Positions 40,209 to 47,214 of a stretch of DNA of 47,214 nt are shown in pieces. The stretch is from Azoarcus sp. (GTDB taxonomy: Bacteria; Pseudomonadota; Gammaproteobacteria; Burkholderiales; Rhodocyclaceae). The notes under the pieces were generated by a model. That model worked only from the letters and a program-made list of their open reading frames with translations. It was not told the origin of the DNA and made no database searches. The position numbers were made by a program, and so were the translations under genes. Numbering within the stretch: position 1 is the first letter of the stretch; the number at the start of each line of letters is the position of its first letter. The stretch spans positions 1 through 47,214 of the forward strand of contig JALNWS010000002.1 in NCBI GenBank assembly GCA_023230755.1. Direction: 5' to 3'.

Positions 40209-40889
40209 ATGCTCAAAATCGCTCAACTCGGCAAAACGCTTGCAACGGCGCCGCCACGCAAACTCTTTGAGTTGCTCAGCATGGAGGTTGGGGCTGGCGA
40301 ATGCGTGGCGATCATCGGCGAATCCGGCGTTGGCAAGTCGACCCTGCTCAACTGCCTCGCTGGCCTTGAGCCTGTCAGCAGCGGCAGTATCCGCGTCGGC
40401 GACACCGAACTCGCCGGGCTCGGTGACGACGCCTTGTCGCAGCTGCGGCGCGATTGTTTTGGCTTCGTGTTTCAGGCCTTTCACGTGTTGCCACACCTCA
40501 CCCTGCTGCAGAACGTGGCTGTACCCCTTTGGCTCCAGGGTCGCCACGGTGCCGAGGCCGATCGCTGCGCGCAGCACATGCTTGAACGAGTCGGGCTCGG
40601 CACACGTGCGCATGACTGGCCACGAGAGCTCTCTGGCGGAGAGCTACAACGCGTCGCCATTGCACGCGCATTGGTACATCGGCCGATCGTGGTGCTCGCG
40701 GACGAACCGACCGGCAATCTCGATCCTGCGCGGGCGATGGACGTTCTCGACCTGCTGCTGAGCAGCATCCGTGACGGGGGAGCAGCCGGCGTACTGGTCA
40801 CACATTCTCACGCGGCAGCACGACGCGCCGATCGCGTCTTCGAACTACGGCAGGACGGGCTGGTGCAGGTGATGGCCGCTGCGCAATGA
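40209..40889 (+). CDS. ABC transporter ATPase, LolD/MacB type
   Basis: 226 residues from the ATG at 40209 (MLKIAQLGKTL); an in-frame ATG at 40140 is possible and neither has a strong ribosome site. Walker A is GESGVGKSTLL, the Q loop is FVFQAFHVLPHLTLLQNVAVPLWL, the signature is LSGGELQRVAIARAL, Walker B is VVLADEPTGNLD and the switch His is in VTHSHAAA. The group works with FtsX-like permeases to move lipoproteins, lipids or peptides or to transmit force, rather than to import solutes. The next gene encodes such a permease and overlaps it by four bases (ATGA). It is divergent from hpnCDE. Confidence 0.88.
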   Translation: MLKIAQLGKTLATAPPRKLFELLSMEVGAGECVAIIGESGVGKSTLLNCLAGLEPVSSGSIRVGDTELAGLGDDALSQLRRDCFGFVFQAFHVLPHLTLLQNVAVPLWLQGRHGAEADRCAQHMLERVGLGTRAHDWPRELSGGELQRVAIARALVHRPIVVLADEPTGNLDPARAMDVLDLLLSSIRDGGAAGVLVTHSHAAARRADRVFELRQDGLVQVMAAAQ

Positions 40890-43408
40890 ATCCCGCCCTG
40901 GTCCGCCTCTTCGCCGCCAGCCTCGGGCGTCGCCGATTGGCCACCGCGCTTGCGCTGTTCGCGATTGCACTCGGGGTGGCGCTCGGCCTGGCGGTTCAGC
41001 TGATCCATGAGGCAGCGCTCGACGAGTTTGGCCGTGGCATGCGTGAACTCGCGGGGGAAGCGGATCTTCAGGTCAGGTCAGGTCGTGTCGGCTTCGACGA
41101 GCAGCTCTACCTCACGCTGGCCCTGCGCCCCGAAATCGCGGAGGCCAGCCCGGTGCTGGAGCTTGATGCGCGCTTGCCGGGGCGGGCGGGGACCTTGCGC
41201 ATTCTGGGGATCGATCTCTTTCGCGTTGCGCATGTTCAACCCGCGCTCATGCCGGTGGCTGACGATCGCGACGCCCGCTTTGCGGGGCTGCAGCCCGACA
41301 CGATCTTTCTGAGCGCGGCAGCGCAGGACAAAGCGATGGGCAAGGGGCGAGGTGTGTTGCGGGTCCAGAGCGGGGTCAAAGTCGTTGCCTTCCGGGTGGC
41401 GGGAACAGTGCCTGGGGCTGGCGTGGGACAGGCGCTCGGTGTGATGGATATCGCGGCCGCCCAGGAGGCTTTTGGTCAGGTCGGGCGGCTAACCCGCATC
41501 GACCTGAAACTCGCACCCGGGGTCAGTCGCGAACAGGCCGTCACGCGCCTGAGCCCGCTGTTGCCCGCCGGCATCAGCCTGAGCCAGCCCGAAGCGTCCG
41601 GCACCGAGGCCGCCGCACTCTCGCGTGCGTACCGCGTCAACCTCACCATGCTGGCAGCCATCGCCTTGCTTACCGGTGGTTTTCTGGTGTTCTCCACACA
41701 ATGGTTGTCGGTAGTGCGGCGCCGGCGTGAGTTTGCACTGTTCCGAGCGCTGGGGATGAACCGCGGCACCCTGCTGCGAGGCCTGCTGCTCGAAGGCGCC
41801 ATCACCGGCCTTGCAGGTGGGCTTGCAGGCATTGCGCTCGGGCACCTGTTTGCCGCGCTCGCTTTTCGCCTGATTGGCGGCGATCTCGGTGCAGGCTATT
41901 TCGAGGGCCTTCGTCCCTCCCTTCAGTTCTCCCCGGGCGTGATCGGGTTCTACACCGCGCTTGGTGTTGCTGCGGGTATTGCCGGGGCCTGGTTGCCTGC
42001 ACACGACGCCACCTTGATGGGCCCTGCATCGGGCTTGAAGGCGGGCGCGGCCGAAGCGGCTGTTCTCGGTGGAATGAAAGAATCGCGGGGCAGGGGGGCG
42101 CTGGCGTGCTTCGGGCTCGGCTTGTTCGCATGCCTGCTGCCGCCGTTTGGGGGGATCCCGGTGGGTGGATATGTTGCGGTCGCCCTGGCTTTGGCTTGCG
42201 CGGTGATGGTGCTGCCGTGGGCAACCCGGTTTTCAATGCAAGTCTTGAATGTCGGGCGCGGAGTGGTGTGGCGGCTGGCACATGCACGACTCGCCGCCGC
42301 GCCTGGTCAGGCAGTGGTTGCCGGTGCTGGCGTAGTGGCCAGTGTCGCGCTGGCCGTATCGATGGCAATCATGGTCAGTTCGTTCCGGGTATCGGTGGAC
42401 GACTGGCTGGGCACGGTGTTGCCTGCAGATCTGTACTTGCGCGCATCGTCCGCCGGTGCCAGCGGCTTCTTCGATGCCGATGCACTGAAACTGGTCGAAA
42501 ATACGCCTGGCGTCGCGTTCATCGATACCGTGCGTGCGACCGAGGTAAGACTTATTGACGGGCGTCCACCGGTGACCCTCATCGCCCGTGAGGTCAGCCG
42601 TGGCTGGGGATTGCCGCTGGTGTCGGGCAGCCTGTCTGCGCATCAGCGTGATGATTCAACCGGGTTGCCCCCCGCGTGGTTATCCGAAGCTGCCGCGGAT
42701 ATGTTGCAGCTCGCGCCCGGGAGCACGCTTTCACTGCCTATTGCCGGGCGAATGAATCTGTTCCGGGTTGCGGGCGTGTGGCGCGATTACGCGCGTCAGA
42801 ACGGCGCGGTTGTAATCGGCCGTGATGTCTATCGGCAGCTGTCCGGCGATCTGAAGGTGAATGATGTTGCAATACGCGTGGTCGCAGGAACTTCGGTGGA
42901 TGAGGTCGCGCTCGCACTGCGCGAGGTTTTCAGTGACGACCTGGTCGATATCGCGATGCCAGGCGAGATACGCAAGCTCAGTCTTGAGATCTTCGATCGC
43001 ACTTTTCTGGTGACATACCTGATGGAGGCGGTGGCCATCATGATCGGGCTGTTCGGCATCGCGAGCACCTTTGCCGCACTGTCCACGGCGCGCAAGGGTG
43101 AGTTCGGCATGCTCAGGCATCTTGGAATGACCCGCGCCGAAATCGGTCGGCTGATTGCGCTTGAGGGCGGACTGACTGCTGCGGTCGGGGTCGGGGTCGG
43201 CGTGGTCGCGGGCGGCGGGATCGCCTGGATTCTGATTGAGGTGGTCAATCGCCAGAGTTTTCACTGGAGCATGGACATCCATGTTCCTTACGCCGGTCTG
43301 GCTGCATTCTCTCTTGGGTTGGTGGTGCTTGCGGCAATGGTGGCACGGGTGGCCGGGTATCGTGCCATGCGCCAGTCCGCAGTGCTCGCCGTTCGGGAGG
43401 ATTGGTAA
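40886..43408 (+). CDS. Large FtsX-type ABC permease (two FtsX domains)
   Basis: 840 residues. An N-terminal helix (ATALALFAIALGVALGLAVQ, residues about 17-37) is followed by a MacB-like periplasmic domain to about residue 245. The first FtsX core has hydrophobic segments near 250-270, 300-325 and 350-375 and the VRRRREFALFRALGMNRGTLL coupling segment. After helices near 405-425 and 430-450, a second half repeats the pattern: helix near 480-500, periplasmic domain, and a second FtsX core near 710-830 with ARKGEFGMLRHLGMTRAEI. This double-length layout is typical of YbbP/AttF-AttG-like exporters. The ATPase gene overlaps its start, and the AttH-like gene overlaps its stop (TAATG). Confidence 0.88.
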   Translation: MNPALVRLFAASLGRRRLATALALFAIALGVALGLAVQLIHEAALDEFGRGMRELAGEADLQVRSGRVGFDEQLYLTLALRPEIAEASPVLELDARLPGRAGTLRILGIDLFRVAHVQPALMPVADDRDARFAGLQPDTIFLSAAAQDKAMGKGRGVLRVQSGVKVVAFRVAGTVPGAGVGQALGVMDIAAAQEAFGQVGRLTRIDLKLAPGVSREQAVTRLSPLLPAGISLSQPEASGTEAAALSRAYRVNLTMLAAIALLTGGFLVFSTQWLSVVRRRREFALFRALGMNRGTLLRGLLLEGAITGLAGGLAGIALGHLFAALAFRLIGGDLGAGYFEGLRPSLQFSPGVIGFYTALGVAAGIAGAWLPAHDATLMGPASGLKAGAAEAAVLGGMKESRGRGALACFGLGLFACLLPPFGGIPVGGYVAVALALACAVMVLPWATRFSMQVLNVGRGVVWRLAHARLAAAPGQAVVAGAGVVASVALAVSMAIMVSSFRVSVDDWLGTVLPADLYLRASSAGASGFFDADALKLVENTPGVAFIDTVRATEVRLIDGRPPVTLIAREVSRGWGLPLVSGSLSAHQRDDSTGLPPAWLSEAAADMLQLAPGSTLSLPIAGRMNLFRVAGVWRDYARQNGAVVIGRDVYRQLSGDLKVNDVAIRVVAGTSVDEVALALREVFSDDLVDIAMPGEIRKLSLEIFDRTFLVTYLMEAVAIMIGLFGIASTFAALSTARKGEFGMLRHLGMTRAEIGRLIALEGGLTAAVGVGVGVVAGGGIAWILIEVVNRQSFHWSMDIHVPYAGLAAFSLGLVVLAAMVARVAGYRAMRQSAVLAVREDW

Positions 43409-44565
43409 TGATGCAACGGAGCCGGCACATTTTCGCAACATGCTTGTTCAGTGCCTTGTGTGCAGTAAACGCTGCCTGCCACGCCGATAGCGATACCGGG
43501 GTGTTACGTGGCGCGGGCCCTGCCTATCCCGGTGTGGTGCCCGGCGAGACACTGGTTTTTCCGCGCGATCACGGTGCACACCCCGACTTCCGCACCGAAT
43601 GGTGGTACATCACCGGGTGGTTGCGCGATGAGGCTGATGTCGAACGTGGCTTTCAACTGACCTTCTTTCGGGTGCGGCCGCGCATTGCCGAGGGCGGCAG
43701 CAGTCGTTTCAGCCCCAATCAGTTGCTGCTGGCGCATGCGGCGGTAGCTGATCCTGCAAGATGGCGTTTACTGCACGCCGAGCGTGCCGAACGCAGCCTG
43801 CCGCCGCTGGCCGGTGCCGGGGAAGCACATACGGACGTCCGTATCCGTGACTGGTCGCTGGCCTGGAGCGAAGCACCTGGCGTAGCGGGCGCCTACCACG
43901 CGCGGGTGGGCGCAGGTGAGTTTGCCTTCGATCTCGAACTGCGGCCGGAGGGGGCGCCCGTTCTGAACGGACAGGGGGGGTATAGTCGCAAGGCACCCGA
44001 CCCGAAACATGCAAGCTACTACTATAGCCGTCCTCATCTGAAGGTCAGCGGGCACTTGAGTGCCGGCCATGACGCTCATCGTGTCACCGGTGCTGCGTGG
44101 CTCGATCATGAATGGTCGAGTGAGATCATGCCGGACGATGCGCGGGGCTGGGACTGGATCGGCGTCAATCTGGACGACGGTGGCGCCTTGATGGCATTTC
44201 GCATGCGCGGCGAGAAGGGGGAGCCGATCTGGAGCGCCGCCACCTTGCGTGAGGCAGATGGCAGTTTGCGCACATTCCAGCAGGATGAGATCAGTTTCGT
44301 ACCGACCCGGGAATGGCGCTCGCCGCGCTCTGGGACGGTATACCCGGTGGCGTGGAGCCTTCATCTCGCCGGCGCAGGCAATGCGCCGGTGCGCACTTTC
44401 CGTATCGTTCCGCTGATGGACGACCAGGAGCTGGACAGCAGGGCTTCGACCGGTGCAATTTACTGGGAAGGCGCGGTGCGGCTGTTCGACGACGGAACTG
44501 AGCCACAGGAAATCGGAAAAGGTTATCTCGAAATGACGGGGTATGCTGACCGGCTTGAAATGTAG
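43408..44565 (+). CDS. AttH/CrtC-like lipocalin-family exported protein
   Basis: 385 residues. The ATG at 43408 follows GGGAGG by 7 bases and overlaps the permease stop. A signal peptide covers about residues 1-26 (FATCLFSALCAVNAAC); a Cys sits near the cleavage point, but the lipobox is not canonical. The mature part has the AttH/CrtC (carotenoid 1,2-hydratase-like) features: FPRDHGAHPDFRTEWWYITGWL (split across residues about 51-72), FQLTFFRVRPR, YYYSRPHLKVSG and AWLDHEWSSE, and a second lipocalin-like half with WDWIGVNLDDGGALMAFRMR. Related proteins are encoded next to ABC/FtsX genes in attEFGH-type clusters. The ligand is unknown; a hydrophobic lipid or isoprenoid is plausible. Confidence 0.85.
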   Translation: MMQRSRHIFATCLFSALCAVNAACHADSDTGVLRGAGPAYPGVVPGETLVFPRDHGAHPDFRTEWWYITGWLRDEADVERGFQLTFFRVRPRIAEGGSSRFSPNQLLLAHAAVADPARWRLLHAERAERSLPPLAGAGEAHTDVRIRDWSLAWSEAPGVAGAYHARVGAGEFAFDLELRPEGAPVLNGQGGYSRKAPDPKHASYYYSRPHLKVSGHLSAGHDAHRVTGAAWLDHEWSSEIMPDDARGWDWIGVNLDDGGALMAFRMRGEKGEPIWSAATLREADGSLRTFQQDEISFVPTREWRSPRSGTVYPVAWSLHLAGAGNAPVRTFRIVPLMDDQELDSRASTGAIYWEGAVRLFDDGTEPQEIGKGYLEMTGYADRLEM

Positions 44566-44584
44566 AACGCTGGCCCTCCCCAAT

Positions 44585-46648
44585 CTAGCTGGTCAAGAGC
44601 ACAGGCTTTGCCACCAGATCGCCTTGGGCGTAATTGAAACCATACTCGCTCAGGGCATCGTGCAGCAGCGGATCCTCGACTTCAGTTGCGATGGCGGGAA
44701 TCGACAGCGCTGCCGCCATTGCGCACAGCGCCTGTGCGACATTGCATCCGGCTTCCAGGCCAAAAGACTCCACCAGGGATTTCAGACTGATCTTGACGAA
44801 GTCCGGCTGGAGCGATGGCAGCATTGCGGTGGCGCTGCCATCAAGCTTCTCGATCGCAATCCGTATCCCGAGCTGGCGAGCCTGGTCAACGAAAAACCGA
44901 CACTCATCTGGCGCCTGCTCGGTCAGTCTGGCCGGAAATTCGAGGATGAGCATTGAGGGTGATAGCCCGGCCGCACTGAGCAGGCTCATCAGTCTGGGCA
45001 GATAGCGTTGAGAGGTGGTTACCGTTGCCGCGCTGAGATTGAGGCTGAACTGTTTGACGTCCGATTGGAGTGAAATCGCGTGGCAGGCATGCTCGGCAAC
45101 CCACATGTCGATTTCAAGCAGCGAGTCGGGAGAGTCGATGCTCGATAACAGATCCATGGGGGAGTGCATACCACCCGTAGCATCGGTGACCCGCAGCAAG
45201 ACTTCATGCCATTCACACTGAACGGTATCGCCAAGGGCCTTGATCGGCTGTTTGAAGAGCGACAGGTCTTGATAGGGGACCGTACCTGATATGGCCACGT
45301 CCGTTGCGGGCAGGTCGGTCATGCGTCGGTGGTCGGCGGGCTCAGCCGAGTGTTCGACAACCCGGTTTCGACCGCTCTTCTTTGCGGCATAACAGGCAAG
45401 ATCGGCGGCAACGAGCAGATCGGATGCGCTGTTCGTGCGACCGTCGATTCGCACCAGGCCGATACTGGCGCCCACGGTAAAGCGGCGTTCCTCCCAGTGA
45501 AAGCGGTAGGTGGAAACAACTTCGCGCAGGCTTTCAGCCAATCCAAGTGCGGCGGCCGGACTGCATTCGTGAAGGATGAGCGCGAACTCATCGCCGCCAA
45601 TTCGACTGATCAGATCGCCGGTCCGCAGGCGCTGCCGGATCAGGCGCGCAATGTTCTGCAGCAGTTCGTCACCCGCCGCGTGTCCGCAACTGTCATTGAC
45701 GATCTTGAAGCGGTCCAGGTCGATGAAGCAAAGCGTTGAATGATCTCCCGATCTGCGCGATCGTGTGACCGCGTTCTCCAGTGCCTGCTCGAAGGCGCGG
45801 CGGTTGGGAAGACCGGTCAGCGGGTCATGAAGGGCTTGATAGGCGAGCTTGGAGGTCGCCTCATCAATGCGTGCCTGGAGATGGTGATGTGCCTGCGCAA
45901 TCGACTGCGCCATGTGGTTGAATCCGCGCTGCAATGCCCTCAGCTCATCGCTCGGCGCATCATCCGCTACCGAGACTTCCAGATCACCGTCACCAATGCG
46001 ACCGACCGCCTCGACCAGCCTCGCCAGCGGTTTCCCCACCGAAGACGCCAGTCGGGACGCCAGCATGCCTGCCACGCCCAAGCCCACGATGAACAGGCTG
46101 AGTGCAGTCAGAATCACCCCCTGTTTGCGACCTTCGATTGCCTGGTTGCTAAGCTCGACATAGACCCAGCCAATATTTTCGGGTGGACTCGTGCGTGCCT
46201 GGCGGAGTTGCGGTTCGAAGACGTCGTTCATCACCAGCGGTTCGGCCACGACGGGTGCCGCATAGCCAAGGCGCGTCGTATTGCGCCCGATATTGCGTGG
46301 ATAGTCCGTTTGCGTGACGGCCCCGGGATGGACGAGTTCCATCCGGCCGCTCACCGCGAGCAGGCCACCCTCGCGGTCAAACAACGCCGCACCGGTGACG
46401 TCGGGTTGCTCCAGCACGGCCTGCAACAATCCCATCTGCGTCAGTCGATTACCCGAGATCACCGCATATTCGGACGCCGGAGCGAGGAAGCTGACGATTG
46501 CAATCCCACGATCATCCAGTGCCGCATCGATCGATTCAGTGCCCCGCCAGAAGAACAACCCTGTGATGCAGGTTGCGAGCAGCGCAGCGGGAAGCAAGCC
46601 GACCATGAGAAGACGCTGCCGAAGAGAAAGTTTCCTGAATAACGTCAT
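44585..46648 (-). CDS. Membrane GGDEF-EAL protein with degraded EAL domain
   Basis: 687 residues. Transmembrane helix 1 at about 12-33, a periplasmic sensor of about 140 residues, helix 2 at about 178-198 and a HAMP domain at about 197-250 (GRIGDGDLEVSV). The GGDEF domain (about 265-430) is intact: HDPLTGLPNRRAFE, FIDLDRFKIVNDSCGHAAGDELL, RIGGDEFALIL at 349-359, with the inhibitory I-site RTGD at 342-345. The EAL domain is degraded: HEVLLRV instead of an EAL core, EKLDGSATAM where DDFGTG is expected, and VKISLKS instead of VKID. So it should make cyclic di-GMP but not hydrolyse it. Its ATG overlaps the stop of the substrate-binding-protein gene (TAATG), suggesting the two form a sensor pair. 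Confidence 0.92.
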   Translation of the reverse strand: MTLFRKLSLRQRLLMVGLLPAALLATCITGLFFWRGTESIDAALDDRGIAIVSFLAPASEYAVISGNRLTQMGLLQAVLEQPDVTGAALFDREGGLLAVSGRMELVHPGAVTQTDYPRNIGRNTTRLGYAAPVVAEPLVMNDVFEPQLRQARTSPPENIGWVYVELSNQAIEGRKQGVILTALSLFIVGLGVAGMLASRLASSVGKPLARLVEAVGRIGDGDLEVSVADDAPSDELRALQRGFNHMAQSIAQAHHHLQARIDEATSKLAYQALHDPLTGLPNRRAFEQALENAVTRSRRSGDHSTLCFIDLDRFKIVNDSCGHAAGDELLQNIARLIRQRLRTGDLISRIGGDEFALILHECSPAAALGLAESLREVVSTYRFHWEERRFTVGASIGLVRIDGRTNSASDLLVAADLACYAAKKSGRNRVVEHSAEPADHRRMTDLPATDVAISGTVPYQDLSLFKQPIKALGDTVQCEWHEVLLRVTDATGGMHSPMDLLSSIDSPDSLLEIDMWVAEHACHAISLQSDVKQFSLNLSAATVTTSQRYLPRLMSLLSAAGLSPSMLILEFPARLTEQAPDECRFFVDQARQLGIRIAIEKLDGSATAMLPSLQPDFVKISLKSLVESFGLEAGCNVAQALCAMAAALSIPAIATEVEDPLLHDALSEYGFNYAQGDLVAKPVLLTS

Positions 46649-47214
46649 TATCTTCGGGTACCTGCAATGCGTTCCATCAACACGGAGTCACTTGGCACAT
46701 CCAGCCCGAGCGAGCGCGCGACCTGCCGGTTGACCGCAACCGAGAAGCGGACCGGATTCAGAACGAGTGGCTGCCGCAAGCTGTCGGGCCCGGCGCTGCG
46801 CAGCCAATCGCCAAAATCCATGGCCACATCTTCCGGCGAGCTATAGACGGCAGCGAGCGCGCCGGCCTGTACGTAGGCTTGCGAGTAGGCGATGATCGGC
46901 TTGCGGTAACGGTAACTCGTGAGCAGGATGGTGCGTGCTGAGCTCTGCGAGGCCACAATGGGATCGGGGATCATCAGCAAGGCATCACTGGCCTGCAACA
47001 GCTGTTCAAGTTGGGGCAAAAGGTCTTCCACGCTACGAATGCGCCGGGATAACAGGGTGACGCCCGAATCGGCCGCAGCCGTCTCGAACCCCTTTTCCAG
47101 TTCGGTGCTTTCCGGCCCGACGAGCAAACCGACCCGACGCACGTTCGGTGCAACCGCGCTCGCAAGGCGCATGTGCCTGATCGCAGGATGATCCAGCACC
47201 ATGGCAGACAACTG
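46648..47214 (-). CDS. ABC-type substrate-binding protein, partial (N-terminus beyond window)
   Basis: The last 188 residues are present and the frame continues off the window end, so no start is called. Features of the PF04392-type periplasmic binding family (TrpX/YtrP-like) are visible: RRVGLLVGPESTELEKGFE, the alternating LLQASDALLMIPDPIV, RTILLTSYRYRKPIIAYSQAYVQAGALAAVYSSPEDVA and a C-terminal LVLNPVRFSVAVNRQVARSLGLDVP. The YSQAYVQAGALAAVY stretch is the hinge and ligand region. No permease or ATPase gene follows; the next gene is a membrane diguanylate cyclase that overlaps its stop. It probably acts as the periplasmic input of that sensor rather than in transport. Confidence 0.8.
   Translation of the reverse strand, partial: QLSAMVLDHPAIRHMRLASAVAPNVRRVGLLVGPESTELEKGFETAAADSGVTLLSRRIRSVEDLLPQLEQLLQASDALLMIPDPIVASQSSARTILLTSYRYRKPIIAYSQAYVQAGALAAVYSSPEDVAMDFGDWLRSAGPDSLRQPLVLNPVRFSVAVNRQVARSLGLDVPSDSVLMERIAGTRR

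Noticed and set aside
40107..40613. Upstream extension of hpnC to a 445-residue protein
   Set aside because: The extra part runs antisense to the ABC ATPase gene and has no family similarity; MPVDHYENFP at 40106 is the expected HpnC start.
1..47214. CRISPR arrays, insertion sequences, prophage or integrase genes, attachment sites
   Set aside because: No regularly spaced repeats, transposase or integrase motifs were found; although tRNA genes are present, no partial tRNA copy indicating an integrated element was seen.

Overview
This window looks like ordinary chromosomal DNA from a GC-rich betaproteobacterium, most likely of the Rhodocyclales (Azoarcus/Thauera/Aromatoleum type). That placement is inferred from protein style and gene order: nadB divergent from rpoE-rseABC-mucD, then lepA-lepB-rnc-era-recO-pdxJ-acpS-nagZ, then uvrC-pgsA-tRNAs, minCDE and hpnCDE. 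It was not checked against any database. No insertion sequence, prophage, CRISPR array, rRNA or obvious frameshifted gene was seen, and no gene-free gap exceeds 300 bases.

Layout. 1-1.7 kb: end of fabF (fatty acid elongation) and a YgfX-like membrane protein. 1.7-3.3 kb: nadB on the minus strand. 3.5-7.8 kb: envelope-stress operon rpoE-rseA-rseB-rseC-mucD plus a small glutaredoxin-like gene, closed by an intrinsic terminator. 7.8-15.5 kb: a long overlapping plus-strand operon, lepA-lepB-DUF4845-rnc-era-recO-pdxJ-acpS-nagZ (translation, secretion, RNA processing, repair, PLP and ACP maturation, cell-wall recycling). 15.6-18.4 kb: uvrC, pgsA and a strong promoter driving tRNA-Gly/tRNA-Cys/tRNA-Gly, closed by a strong terminator. 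18.5-21.5 kb: an alkaline-phosphatase-superfamily enzyme, a 71-residue unknown, a DUF1178 protein and a DnaJ-like protein. 21.6 kb: tRNA-Leu(UAA). 21.7-23.6 kb: minC-minD-minE on the minus strand. 23.7-27.3 kb: tex, a Spx/ArsC-like gene and an Hsp33 gene on the minus strand. 27.4-31 kb: an acyl-CoA-synthetase/GNAT fusion followed by a YeaD-like mutarotase. 31.1-33.5 kb: an orphan PAS histidine kinase and a methyltransferase. 33.5-35.7 kb: mnmH and selD, divergent (tRNA selenouridine). 35.7-37 kb: tesA and a YbbA-type ATPase, divergent with overlapping 5' ends. 37.1-40.1 kb: hpnC-hpnD-hpnE (squalene synthesis). 40.2-44.6 kb: a divergent operon of ABC ATPase, large FtsX-type permease and AttH/CrtC-like exported protein. 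44.6-47.2 kb: a solitary substrate-binding protein (cut by the window end) coupled to a membrane GGDEF-EAL protein.

Most of the window is housekeeping. The points most worth a second look are: an Hsp33 in which all four zinc/redox cysteines are replaced; the squalene genes placed back to back with an ABC/FtsX/AttH export-like operon; a terminator-like hairpin just 8 bases ahead of the lepA start codon; a DnaJ-like protein without the Gly/Phe linker; a GGDEF protein with intact cyclase motifs but a degraded EAL domain; and a tRNA cluster in which a second identical tRNA-Gly sits where tRNA-Leu is found in the enterobacterial arrangement.
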